Part shown: positions 7,352-15,090 of the stretch, in pieces
Layout of the letters: every line of letters starts with the position of its first letter
How positions within the stretch are numbered: the first letter of the stretch is position 1
Virus record (IMG/VR): IMGVR_UViG_3300036945_000379
Span: 1-29,571 of that record
Source: a virus
Direction: 5' to 3' (one strand)
Length of the DNA stretch: 29,571 nucleotides
Program-made: the position numbers and the translations under genes
Notes under the pieces: generated by a model
Seen by the model: only the letters and a program-made list of their open reading frames with translations
What the model was told of the DNA's origin: nothing
Database searches by the model: none

Positions 7352-7726
7352 ATGAAAAAAATGATTTGGGTTACCTTCCAAAAAGAAGGCATACACAAGT
7401 ATCCAGCGGCTCTAACTGATCCTAACTTGGCTACCGGCGATGAATATGATGTCAGCTTTCTTGGCTATCCTCACAGACACATGTTCCATTTTAAAGTAGC
7501 CATTGAAGTGTTTCATGATGATCGTGACATTGAATTTATTCAATTTAAACGCTGGTTGGAAAATCTTTATAAAGGTGCTATACTAGCATTAGACTTTAAA
7601 AGTTGCGAGATGATCGCAGAAGATTTGTACACACAAATTAATGCTCGCCATCCCGGCAGAGCAGTAACCATAGAAGTAAGTGAGGATGGTGAAAATGGAT
7701 GCTACATTCAATTTGAACAGAAGTAA
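7352..7726 (+). CDS. Divergent QueD/6-pyruvoyl-tetrahydropterin synthase-like protein
   Basis: A 124-residue protein, the size of QueD. ATG 7352 abuts the previous stop; the longer frame from 7307 would overlap. QueD turns dihydroneopterin triphosphate into 6-carboxy-tetrahydropterin in 7-deazaguanine synthesis. By eye the order of elements matches the T-fold family: a first strand with H15, an HRH pair (H41, H43) at the start of the second strand (compare LHGH in QueD), IEFIQFKRWLE (compare IIDFAELK), 'KSCEMIAEDLYTQI' (compare PTSEVLAKWIW) and a final 'VTIEVSEDGENGCYI' strand. The catalytic Cys four residues before HGH and the LDH segment are not evident, so activity is unproven. The nearby FolE, QueE and DpdA genes support the idea. 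Confidence 0.5.
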   Translation: MKKMIWVTFQKEGIHKYPAALTDPNLATGDEYDVSFLGYPHRHMFHFKVAIEVFHDDRDIEFIQFKRWLENLYKGAILALDFKSCEMIAEDLYTQINARHPGRAVTIEVSEDGENGCYIQFEQK

Positions 7727-7736
7727 GGTGAGAACT

Positions 7737-8093
7737 ATGCATAATAATAATTCTTATGTAAGTCGTGCCATGATCAATATCAACGATATCAAGTATGATT
7801 TGTTGAAGATCAGTGAAATGTACGACGGAGTGTTACAAGATGGTCTTGGACACGTTGCCGCAGACATGTTCTGCAAATATCTACAAGACATGTGCGACCA
7901 GCGATGGATCCACAGTTTTGAGATCACAGAGATTGTGTTAAAAGAACACAGTTACACATACGACATTAATATTCAAATTACTAATGATCGTACTCCTAAG
8001 AAATTAAAGATCCATGTGGGTCTTTATAAGAGTGCTTGGCCTAGCTTTGCTAGTACAATGAAGAACACTGACGCAGGTTATGTAAATGCCTAA
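7737..8093 (+). CDS. Hypothetical protein upstream of dpdA
   Basis: A 118-residue protein. ATG 7737 is chosen over the upstream frame opening at 7680 because it follows the previous stop and an AAGGTGAG ribosome site. The sequence suggests an N-terminal helical part (about residues 10-60, with two Cys in 'MFCKYLQDMC') and a C-terminal pair of beta strands ('YDINIQITND', 'KLKIHVGLY'). No family recognised. It overlaps the DpdA start by 8 bases, so it is co-translated with it and could be a partner subunit; that is inference. Confidence 0.7.
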   Translation: MHNNNSYVSRAMININDIKYDLLKISEMYDGVLQDGLGHVAADMFCKYLQDMCDQRWIHSFEITEIVLKEHSYTYDINIQITNDRTPKKLKIHVGLYKSAWPSFASTMKNTDAGYVNA

Positions 8094-9648
8094 TCATAAA
8101 ACCCGTGTAGATTTAAAAACACGCAATAAAGACTATGCAGTCTTTTTGCCAAGTATCAGCGGGTTCTATCAAACCTTTATTAGTAAACAACAACAAGAAG
8201 AATTCGTTCCATTGAATAGAATTCCAAAAGAGTTTGAGAATGGCATTGAAGGTATGAACTTCCTTAACAAGGAACAAGCATACTTTTACTACCCTGATGC
8301 GTTATATTCTGCAGGTCACGCACAGTTAGATATAACTAAGAGTTATGTTGAAGAATCTATGGTTCAACAACGTGATAAAACTAACCCCGACAGTTTTATT
8401 CTTGGTGACTCGGGCGGATTCCAGATTGGTAAAGGCGTTATTAACTTTGACTGGCAGCATTTCTGGGAGAAGCAAGGCGATGCAGGTTATGTAGGCGCCG
8501 CGGATAAAACCCGTATGGCAATTCTTAACTGGCTAGAGTTCACTGCTGATTATAGCATGGTACTTGACTTGCCAACTTGGAGTGCCGCACCTATCAATCA
8601 AGCACGTACAGGTCTTAAAGACTTCGGTGATTGTCTACGTGGAACATTGTTTAACAATGATTTCTTCTTAAAACATCGTCAAGGTAAGACTAAGTTCCTA
8701 AACGTTCTTCAAGGTGGTACTAACGAAGACGCTGACACTTGGTATGAAGCTGTCAAGCATTATCCATTTGAAGGTTGGGCTATGGGTGGTAATAACATGA
8801 AGGACGCAGACTTAATGTTACGACGCTTAGTTAAACTACGTGATGAAAAGTTGCTGGAGCCTGGACGTGATGTTATTCACTTCTTGGGTACTAGTAAACT
8901 TGAACTCGCTTGTTTGCTTACTGCCGTTCAACGTAATCTACGTGAACATGTTAATCCTAATATGAAGATTACATTTGACTGTGCTAGTCCGTTCTTAGCT
9001 ACTGCTTATGGACAGGCTTATACACAGCACGTTCATCGTAACAATCGTTTTAGTTACATTATGGATAAGGCCATTGATGATAGACGTCTTGCTGGTAGTG
9101 ATACGCCTTGGCCTTGGGGCAGTCCGGTCGGCGAACGTATGACTATGGGAGATGCTTGTTATTACAAACCCGGTGACTTGAATAAGTTAGGCAAGGAAAG
9201 TAGAACAAGTTGGGATAGCTTTGCTTACTTCTTAATGATGGGTCATAATGTATATCAACACATCGAATCTGTTCAACGTGCTAACGCATTGAATGATACT
9301 GCTTGTGTGTTACACAAACCTGATCCCGGTCATTGGCATCCTACTAAAGGCACTAATGGTGAACTTAGTAACTGGGTTCCGCGTAATGTGATCTATATCA
9401 CAGAGTTAGTTAATCGTGTGTTTACCAGTGAAACACCTTTTACCGAACTTGACCGAGCTTCTAAATTACTTGCTGACTTTAACGGCAAGAAAACTCTTAA
9501 GACTAATGCCAAAGCTAATAACTTGCTTTTTGAAATCGAAGATCCAAAAACAGGCGAGAAGATCATTGACAAAGGCAGCGATAATGACTCTGCCATAGTC
9601 GATGATTGGGATCTAAGCGAAGCTGAAAACATCTTAAAAGACGCATAA
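8086..9648 (+). CDS. dpdA: DpdA-type tRNA-guanine transglycosylase homologue (DNA 7-deazaguanine insertion)
   Basis: A 520-residue TGT-superfamily enzyme. Bacterial TGT exchanges guanine for preQ1 in tRNA; phage DpdA proteins exchange guanine for a 7-deazaguanine in DNA. Visible TGT elements, in order: DSGGFQ (D108 onward), LDLP (160-163), VLQGG (207-211) with GWAMGG (230-235), and FDCASPF with D298 in the place of the nucleophile Asp. The Cys-x-Cys-x2-Cys zinc site of bacterial TGT is not seen, and the protein is longer than a tRNA TGT, both favouring a DpdA-like phage enzyme. FolE and QueE in the same window support this. It heads a chain of overlapping genes. Confidence 0.85.
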   Translation: MPNHKTRVDLKTRNKDYAVFLPSISGFYQTFISKQQQEEFVPLNRIPKEFENGIEGMNFLNKEQAYFYYPDALYSAGHAQLDITKSYVEESMVQQRDKTNPDSFILGDSGGFQIGKGVINFDWQHFWEKQGDAGYVGAADKTRMAILNWLEFTADYSMVLDLPTWSAAPINQARTGLKDFGDCLRGTLFNNDFFLKHRQGKTKFLNVLQGGTNEDADTWYEAVKHYPFEGWAMGGNNMKDADLMLRRLVKLRDEKLLEPGRDVIHFLGTSKLELACLLTAVQRNLREHVNPNMKITFDCASPFLATAYGQAYTQHVHRNNRFSYIMDKAIDDRRLAGSDTPWPWGSPVGERMTMGDACYYKPGDLNKLGKESRTSWDSFAYFLMMGHNVYQHIESVQRANALNDTACVLHKPDPGHWHPTKGTNGELSNWVPRNVIYITELVNRVFTSETPFTELDRASKLLADFNGKKTLKTNAKANNLLFEIEDPKTGEKIIDKGSDNDSAIVDDWDLSEAENILKDA

Positions 9649-10535
9649 TGAAAAAAGCACTTATAATTGGATTAGGCTTTGGCCAGGCTGTTTATCGGCC
9701 TGTGCTAACAGAACTTGGTTATGAAGTGATTACTGTTGACATGGATACATCTAAAGGTGCTGATTTTTCAAACCTAGACGATGCTATTCGTGTTCACGGT
9801 AAATTTGATACTGTGAACATTTGTACTCCAAACTTTACACATATCAAGTTAGCAAGAAAAGTTGCCGCACTTAGTAAGATAGTATTTGTTGAAAAACCAG
9901 GCGTTGCCAACAGTGAAGCATGGCGACAACTTTGTTTTGATTATCCCGAGACTCGTTTCATGATGGTTAAGAATAATCAATATCGTGATACTATTGCACA
10001 GTTCAAACTACTTGCAGATCAAAGTCATACTGTTAGACTTGTTTGGAATAACAAAAATCGTATCCCAAATCCAGGTAGTTGGTTTACCACAAAAGAATTA
10101 GCCTTTGGTGGCGTTAGCCGTGATTTAATGCCTCATATGTTAAGTTATTATGTGGCATTGACAGACTACGCAAAAGGTAATAAACTATACAGTAACGCAG
10201 TACAACGACATGAACTCAAAGATATTACTGATACTGATTACGGCGTTGTCAATCGTGATGGCGCTTACGATGTCGATGACTTCTGTGAATTCGAATTTAA
10301 AAACGGCAACACAACTTGGGTCTTGACTGCTAACTGGAAAGACAATAAAGCTGATGATGTTTATATTAGTTTTGATATGAAGAATAGTGCCGCTAAGTTT
10401 GTTCTAGGTTTATGTCCAGAAGAAGCATACAAGGCAATGATAGAAACCGCTGTTACAAACCTAAATAATGACGAGTTCTGGAAAGAACAATTACAACAGG
10501 ATCTTTGGATCCACAAGCAAATAGAAAACTTATGA
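9648..10535 (+). CDS. Gfo/Idh/MocA-family oxidoreductase
   Basis: A 295-residue NAD(P)-dependent dehydrogenase-like protein. The N-terminal Rossmann fold has GLGFGQAV (residues 8-15), a 'TVDMD' acidic end of strand two, 'NICTPNFTH' (57-65) and EKPG with the conserved catalytic Lys83. The C-terminal half is the expected mixed alpha/beta dimer domain. Members usually oxidise or reduce sugars or inositols. It starts in a TAATG overlap with dpdA and ends in an ATGA overlap with a zinc-type dehydrogenase, so the three are made together. The substrate cannot be read from sequence. Confidence 0.88.
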   Translation: MKKALIIGLGFGQAVYRPVLTELGYEVITVDMDTSKGADFSNLDDAIRVHGKFDTVNICTPNFTHIKLARKVAALSKIVFVEKPGVANSEAWRQLCFDYPETRFMMVKNNQYRDTIAQFKLLADQSHTVRLVWNNKNRIPNPGSWFTTKELAFGGVSRDLMPHMLSYYVALTDYAKGNKLYSNAVQRHELKDITDTDYGVVNRDGAYDVDDFCEFEFKNGNTTWVLTANWKDNKADDVYISFDMKNSAAKFVLGLCPEEAYKAMIETAVTNLNNDEFWKEQLQQDLWIHKQIENL

Positions 10536-11437
10536 CAAGAATACTACAAACAACTGGTCAAGGTAATTTTATAGAAACTACATGGGATAATCCAGATTGT
10601 GGCGATTATGAGATTACCGTCGAAAGCATTATGACAGGCGTGTGCCGTAGTGACATTGATATGATGAACGGTGACTTTGGTCCTTTGCCTATTAATATGC
10701 AAGGACACGAAGGATTAGGTCGCGTAATTAAAGTTGGTAAAAATATTGGAATGACGCAAGTAGGAGACATTGTAGCTACTCGCGGAGAGCCTGCTTATGC
10801 AGATGTATACAACGTTAGAGCCAATGAATATGTAGTAGTGCCAGAAGCACATCCTAGATATATTTTAGAACCAGTAGCCTGTGGTATTAATGTAGTACAA
10901 CAACCAATTAGAGAAATTTCCGAACGTGCGGGACCAGGTAAAAAATTATTAATACTTGGCAGTGGTTTTCTTGCGTGGATTGCTTATAACACGATTAAAC
11001 TTAATCATTTAGATTTTGAAATCACAGTAGTAGGTAATAGCAACAAAGAACTTTGGAGTGAAGTTCTGCATCAAGACTATGAAGGCACATTTGATGTCAT
11101 CATTGACTTGAGCAGTAAGATGGATGTTTTTGAGAAACCCATTCTAAATAATGAAGCATTAGTAGTATTTGGCAGTCAAAAACAAGTTACTACAGACTTT
11201 AGTAATTTACTTTGGAAGGCGTGTACTATGATATTCCCAAGTCCAAGAACAGACGGCTTTTATCATTGTATGAAAGATGCGGCATATTGGATTGAACAAG
11301 GTGATATTCAAGTTGACAGCTTCTGGACTCAAGCGTATAATAGAGACACTGAATGGCAATCTGCATTTGCTGATGGCCTAGACCGTCCTGCAGGTTATAG
11401 CAGAGGATACATTTATTGGAACAAAGATGGCAATTGA
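10532..11437 (+). CDS. Zinc-type medium-chain dehydrogenase (MDR/alcohol dehydrogenase-like)
   Basis: A 301-residue medium-chain dehydrogenase. ATG 10532 is chosen for its ATGA overlap; the frame opens earlier at 10505. The catalytic zinc ligands are visible: C38 in GVCRSDID, H59-E60 in GHEGLG, and an EP pair at 113-114. The four-Cys structural zinc lobe is absent. The nucleotide-binding motif is ILGSGFLAW (141-149). It is shorter than typical members (about 340-380 residues), the loss being in the structural lobe and cofactor domain. Together with the Gfo/Idh gene before it, this looks like a two-step sugar or polyol oxidation/reduction pair; the substrate is unknown. Confidence 0.85.
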   Translation: MTRILQTTGQGNFIETTWDNPDCGDYEITVESIMTGVCRSDIDMMNGDFGPLPINMQGHEGLGRVIKVGKNIGMTQVGDIVATRGEPAYADVYNVRANEYVVVPEAHPRYILEPVACGINVVQQPIREISERAGPGKKLLILGSGFLAWIAYNTIKLNHLDFEITVVGNSNKELWSEVLHQDYEGTFDVIIDLSSKMDVFEKPILNNEALVVFGSQKQVTTDFSNLLWKACTMIFPSPRTDGFYHCMKDAAYWIEQGDIQVDSFWTQAYNRDTEWQSAFADGLDRPAGYSRGYIYWNKDGN

Positions 11438-11936
11438 TACAATAGGCCGTAAGGCAACAACTTATTTTATTGGTACAGAAGTAGAACGTACCGCTATGTA
11501 TGGTGAACGCACATTATTCGTGGTAGGTGTTCAACCTGTAGATAAAATTGTTAGTCTACTTAATGAGCATAAGCTACGTCACGTTTATCTCGGCACAAGT
11601 CAAAGTTTTACTCCTAAAGACTATGATGACTGGAAAGCCTGGGATTATATGATTGTTGAGTTGTTAGACGCAGGTTATTGGGTTACACTTGACTTCGGTG
11701 TAGAATACGCTGATACGTTTAACGAAGAAGGATGGAGTGAATATAACACATTCATTCCTATGATTAGCGTTAAACTTCCTCATATTAAATTGTATAATTA
11801 TAATGCTACACTAAAGATTGATGATACTACATGGGGTCATAGTAATCCAGGCGTATGGTGTCATAGTCTACACGACTTATTAGACCGTAAAGTTTACACA
11901 GACTGGAAAGATTATGTAGGAGACGAAAATGTCTAA
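11427..11936 (+). CDS. Hypothetical protein between dehydrogenase and glycosyltransferase
   Basis: A 169-residue protein, starting in an 11-base overlap with the dehydrogenase and ending in an 8-base overlap with the glycosyltransferase. The sequence reads as an alpha/beta fold: strands at 'TLFVVGVQ' (about 27-34), 'RHVYLGTSQSF' (48-58), 'YWVTLDFGVEY' and 'FIPMISVKLP', with a Trp- and His-containing 'TWGHSNPGVWCHSLHDLL' segment near the C-terminus. The alternation suggests a Rossmann-like or TIM-barrel-fragment core. No family recognised. Its strict sandwiching argues for a part in the same pathway. Confidence 0.75.
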   Translation: MAIDTIGRKATTYFIGTEVERTAMYGERTLFVVGVQPVDKIVSLLNEHKLRHVYLGTSQSFTPKDYDDWKAWDYMIVELLDAGYWVTLDFGVEYADTFNEEGWSEYNTFIPMISVKLPHIKLYNYNATLKIDDTTWGHSNPGVWCHSLHDLLDRKVYTDWKDYVGDENV

Positions 11937-12987
11937 GATATTTTTAGTTGATTTAGAATCAGTTAGCACTCGCTATACTGGTCAGTGGAAAGAGCATGTT
12001 CCACAATTACTTAAAAAGGCAGGTCATGAAGTTCAAGTCATATCGGGTCCTAGCGATATCCCTAGCGCCACTACTCCTGGTGCATTTCTTAATTTTGGGG
12101 GCACTAATATCTATAAGGCAGACCAAGTTGCACAGCTTGGAAGACTTTTTTGTTCAGGATCCGTCCAGGCTGGCGATCATTTTATCTTTACTGACGCTTG
12201 GCATCCAGGTATCATCAACCTGAAGTATATGAGCGAGTTGCTGGGCATCCCAGTAACCACACACGGACTATGGCATGCTGGTAGTTATGATCCGCAAGAC
12301 TTCTTAGGACGTCTTGTAGGTAACAAGCCTTGGGTTAGAAATGCTGAAAAGAGTTTCTTTCACGCATTTGATCATAACTACTTTGCCACAGACTTTCACA
12401 TTGAAATGTTTTCTAATAACTTGTTTCACGACGAGGATGTAGAACTAGCCGATGACAAAGTTATACGCACAGGTTGGCCCATGGAGTATATGGACGAAAC
12501 CCTAAAGCCATTTAAGAATTTAAACAAACGAGATCTTATCTTGTTCCCGCATCGTATCGCTCCAGAGAAGCAAGTCGAAATCTTTAGAGATCTAAAAAAA
12601 CATTTGCCTCAATATGAATTTGTGGTATGTCAAGATGACCAACTAACTAAAAAACAATATCATACATTGTTAGGTCAAGCTAAAATGGTGTTCAGTGCCA
12701 ACTTGCAAGAAACACTGGGCATTAGTTGCTACGAAGGCGCCATAGTAAATGCCATCCCAATGGTTCCAGATAGACTAAGCTATAGCGAAATGTACTTGGA
12801 CGTATTCAAATACGAAAGCAAATGGACAGAGTCTTGGGAGGCATACAATGTGTATCGTCCTGATCTATGTCGTGCTATCATAACACACATGGATTATTAT
12901 CATACTCGTCTACGCCAGCTTAAAGAACAAACAGAATATTTGTCTATGAACTTCTTTAGTGCCAATGATATGTTAAAAAATCTATAA
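11929..12987 (+). CDS. GT-B fold glycosyltransferase (GT4-like)
   Basis: A 352-residue glycosyltransferase. The C-terminal nucleotide-sugar domain shows LILFPHRIAPEKQ (about 203-215), a 'EFVVCQDDQ' strand, and an EX7E motif (E261 to E269) within QETLGISCYEGAIVNAIPMVP, typical of GT4-type retaining enzymes. The N-terminal acceptor domain has 'WKEHVPQLLKKAGHEVQVI' (20-38), the usual first helix and strand. It overlaps the genes on both sides. The acceptor is unknown; DNA (through the modified base), virion protein or lipid are all possible. Confidence 0.82.
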   Translation: MSKIFLVDLESVSTRYTGQWKEHVPQLLKKAGHEVQVISGPSDIPSATTPGAFLNFGGTNIYKADQVAQLGRLFCSGSVQAGDHFIFTDAWHPGIINLKYMSELLGIPVTTHGLWHAGSYDPQDFLGRLVGNKPWVRNAEKSFFHAFDHNYFATDFHIEMFSNNLFHDEDVELADDKVIRTGWPMEYMDETLKPFKNLNKRDLILFPHRIAPEKQVEIFRDLKKHLPQYEFVVCQDDQLTKKQYHTLLGQAKMVFSANLQETLGISCYEGAIVNAIPMVPDRLSYSEMYLDVFKYESKWTESWEAYNVYRPDLCRAIITHMDYYHTRLRQLKEQTEYLSMNFFSANDMLKNL

Positions 12988-13427
12988 TGTTTATTATATA
13001 CTTTTTATTGTGGACATTGATATTGTACGCTGTGCATCGTGCTGTTCATAACTTGCCGTATTTAAAAGATATTCATCGAGAGCATCATAGGTATGTTGTC
13101 CGTAGTAAAGAATCTGGAATAGCATTAAGACATTTCTTTCTTATTCATAAATCAAAAGATTACACTATTGATTTATGGATTACAGAAGTTGTTCCTACTA
13201 TTCTATTTTCCTTAGTAACAGGCCAACTATGGATATTAGTTATTTACTATATTTGGGCGGCATTGTTTCAAACATCTACAAAGTACGACACTAATTTTGA
13301 TGTGTTTCCTCTTACATGGGGTGCATGGACACTACTTCACTATAGACATAATTCAAATAATTTTGGCAGTATATTTACTATATGGGATAGACTTTTTAAA
13401 ACTAATAAAGGAATAAATCAAATATGA
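12987..13427 (+). CDS. Fatty acid hydroxylase/sterol desaturase-like membrane protein
   Basis: A 146-residue membrane protein with the His boxes of the non-haem di-iron hydroxylase superfamily: HRAVH (17-21), HREHH (30-34) and HYRHNSNNFG (118-127, where H118 and H121 are kept and the last His of HxxHH is Asn). Hydrophobic segments lie at about 1-15 and 66-95. It is shorter than cellular members (usually over 200 residues). The start forms TAATG with the glycosyltransferase stop. Such enzymes use O2 and two irons to hydroxylate or desaturate lipids. The substituted last His leaves activity open. Confidence 0.72.
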   Translation: MFIIYFLLWTLILYAVHRAVHNLPYLKDIHREHHRYVVRSKESGIALRHFFLIHKSKDYTIDLWITEVVPTILFSLVTGQLWILVIYYIWAALFQTSTKYDTNFDVFPLTWGAWTLLHYRHNSNNFGSIFTIWDRLFKTNKGINQI

Positions 13428-13777
13428 TTAAAATACAAAGTTATGGATCTACTCCTGGTTGGTATCAAGTAGATACTAGTTATAATCAACCGAGTATTAC
13501 TGGCGCTGTTCAATGGAATGGTTCTACTAAATGCTTTGAAGTTAGTACAGGCAGTACTTGGATGCGAATAGATAATACTGTTCAAATTCATAATAGCAGT
13601 ACCTATGATATAAATGTTATCGGGGCATGGGTGCATAAAAAGATGCAAGAGGAAGAAGAAACTAAGAAACTGCGTAGTAAATACCCAGCACTAGATGAAG
13701 CATACAATCATTTGGATTTGATTAAAGCATTAGTTACATCTGGAACAGAAGAAAATAGCGTACAAACAGGACCATGA
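13424..13777 (+). CDS. Small fibre/virion-like protein
   Basis: A 117-residue protein. Residues 1-60 are beta-rich and Gly/Ser/Thr-rich, with 'GAVQWNGSTKCFEVSTGSTW' (about 23-42), a phrase of the kind seen in phage tail fibre and head decoration proteins ('...W.g..f.v..G..W'). A charged helix 'KKMQEEEETKKLRSKYPALDEAYNHLDLIKAL' follows (about 70-104, given here only in part as the key region). The SKYP-containing end resembles that of the protein at 16018-16425. It sits in an ATGA chain between enzymes, unusual for a structural protein. Confidence 0.65.
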   Translation: MIKIQSYGSTPGWYQVDTSYNQPSITGAVQWNGSTKCFEVSTGSTWMRIDNTVQIHNSSTYDINVIGAWVHKKMQEEEETKKLRSKYPALDEAYNHLDLIKALVTSGTEENSVQTGP

Positions 13778-14235
13778 TATTCAACAAAATTAAAAAGTTA
13801 AAAGAAGATGGATTAAAAGTCGGTATAACTTTTAGTACATTTGATTTATTTCACGCAGGGCATGTAGCTATGTTAGCTGAAGCAAAAAATCACTGCGACT
13901 ATCTAATTGCCGCACTACAAACAGATCCAACCATTGATCGACCTGATACTAAAAATCCGCCGATACAAAGTATTGTAGAACGACAAATACAATTAAGTAC
14001 AAATCGTAATGTGGATGAAGTTGTTATTTATCAAACAGAAAAAGACTTAGAAGACCTATTGCTTATTCTACCTATTGATGTTAGAATACTAGGCGTAGAG
14101 TACGCAGACAAAGAGTTTACAGGAAAACAAATCTGCAGAGATCGTGGAATTGAAATTGTGTTTAACGGAAGAGATCACAGTTTTAGTTCAAGCAGTTTGC
14201 GTAAGCGAGTAGTACAAGCAGAAAGTAAAAAATGA
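13774..14235 (+). CDS. Cytidylyltransferase/adenylyltransferase-family nucleotidyltransferase
   Basis: A 153-residue nucleotidyltransferase of the RfaE2/TagD type, full length for the family. It shows the HxGH motif in FDLFHAGH (H27, H30), the 'TDPT...' region after strand two, and SSSSLRKR near the C-terminus, matching the family's second nucleotide-binding signature. Members couple CTP or ATP to glycerol-phosphate, heptose-phosphate or phosphopantetheine. The neighbours (a UDP-sugar dehydrogenase directly after in an ATGA overlap, a glycosyltransferase before) point to making an activated sugar or polyol. The substrate cannot be told from sequence. Confidence 0.85.
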   Translation: MIFNKIKKLKEDGLKVGITFSTFDLFHAGHVAMLAEAKNHCDYLIAALQTDPTIDRPDTKNPPIQSIVERQIQLSTNRNVDEVVIYQTEKDLEDLLLILPIDVRILGVEYADKEFTGKQICRDRGIEIVFNGRDHSFSSSSLRKRVVQAESKK

Positions 14236-15035
14236 AAACAAAAGTAGCAATTATAGGAATGGGTTTCGTAGGCGGTGCAATACATAATTCTTTTTCTAAT
14301 AACACGAATGTAGAATTACTTGCTATCGATCCAGCAAAAGGTTGGATGGCATCATATCTTGACATAATTAACTTTGATGCAGTATTTGTCTGTGTGCCTA
14401 GTCCACAACGTCCAGACGGATCGTGTGACACAAGCATATTAGTTGAAGTATTAAATCAATTATCTATTGTAAACTTTAAAGGTGTTATCATTAGCAAAGT
14501 TACAGCAATACCAAGTGTATACACAGGATTACAATCAAAGTATACAAACTTAGTACATGCTCCAGAGTTTCTAACTGCGGCTAATGCTATATCGGATTAT
14601 GTCAATGGTAGCTTTGCTGTTATTGGCGGAGCAACTACAGCATATAGAAACGAAGCAGAACGCATCATTCGTTTAAGCCAACCAAATTTAAATTCAGTAA
14701 CACATTGTAGTATTGGAGAAGCTAGCTTTGCCAAATATACAATCAACAGCTTCCTTGCTACTAAAGTTATTTTTATGAATGAAATGGCAAAACTAGCCCA
14801 AGAAAATGGTTGTGATTGGAACAGCATTAAACAAGCAGTTGCACAGGATAAACGGCTTGGTGCCAGTCATATGCAAGTGCCTGGTCCAGATGGCGAATAT
14901 GGTTTTGGTGGTATGTGTTTTCCAAAAGACACAAATGCCATGGTCAAGTTTGCAGAATGGTGTGAACAGGATCTAAGTGTTTTGGCTACAGCAGTTGCAA
15001 AGAATAATAAAATTCGCTTGACTGAACCTAAATAA
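14232..15035 (+). CDS. UDP-glucose/GDP-mannose dehydrogenase family protein, C-terminally short
   Basis: A 267-residue protein. It has the Rossmann motif AIIGMGFVGG (6-15), CVPSPQRPDG (54-63), APEFL (110-114), the central helix with the conserved Lys and Asn in 'KYTINSFLATKVIFMNEMA' (168-186), and the catalytic Cys229 in GGMCFPKDT. This covers the NAD domain and the dimerisation domain, but the third, UDP-binding domain of 390-450-residue members is absent; the stop is a clean TAA. The first steps (oxidation through a Cys thioester) could still be possible on another substrate. The -35 of the FolE promoter lies in its last codons. Confidence 0.85.
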   Translation: MKTKVAIIGMGFVGGAIHNSFSNNTNVELLAIDPAKGWMASYLDIINFDAVFVCVPSPQRPDGSCDTSILVEVLNQLSIVNFKGVIISKVTAIPSVYTGLQSKYTNLVHAPEFLTAANAISDYVNGSFAVIGGATTAYRNEAERIIRLSQPNLNSVTHCSIGEASFAKYTINSFLATKVIFMNEMAKLAQENGCDWNSIKQAVAQDKRLGASHMQVPGPDGEYGFGGMCFPKDTNAMVKFAEWCEQDLSVLATAVAKNNKIRLTEPK

Positions 15036-15046
15036 TAGTGTATACT
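15018..15046 (+). promoter_or_regulatory. Sigma70-type promoter of folE
   Basis: TTGACT (15018-15023), a 17-base spacer and TATACT (15041-15046). The -35 lies in the last codons of the upstream dehydrogenase. The leader of about 38 bases contains only a weak GGCA/TGCC hairpin; no preQ1 riboswitch pattern is seen. Confidence 0.7.
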
Positions 15047-15090
15047 TAATACACACGGCAACGACCTCTGCCTTAACATAGGAAAATAAA

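Noticed and set aside
15047-15090. Possible preQ1 or other riboswitch in the folE leader
   Set aside because: The leader is about 38 bases and has only a 4-bp GGCA/TGCC stem; the preQ1 aptamer pattern (C-rich loop and A-rich tail pairing) is not present.
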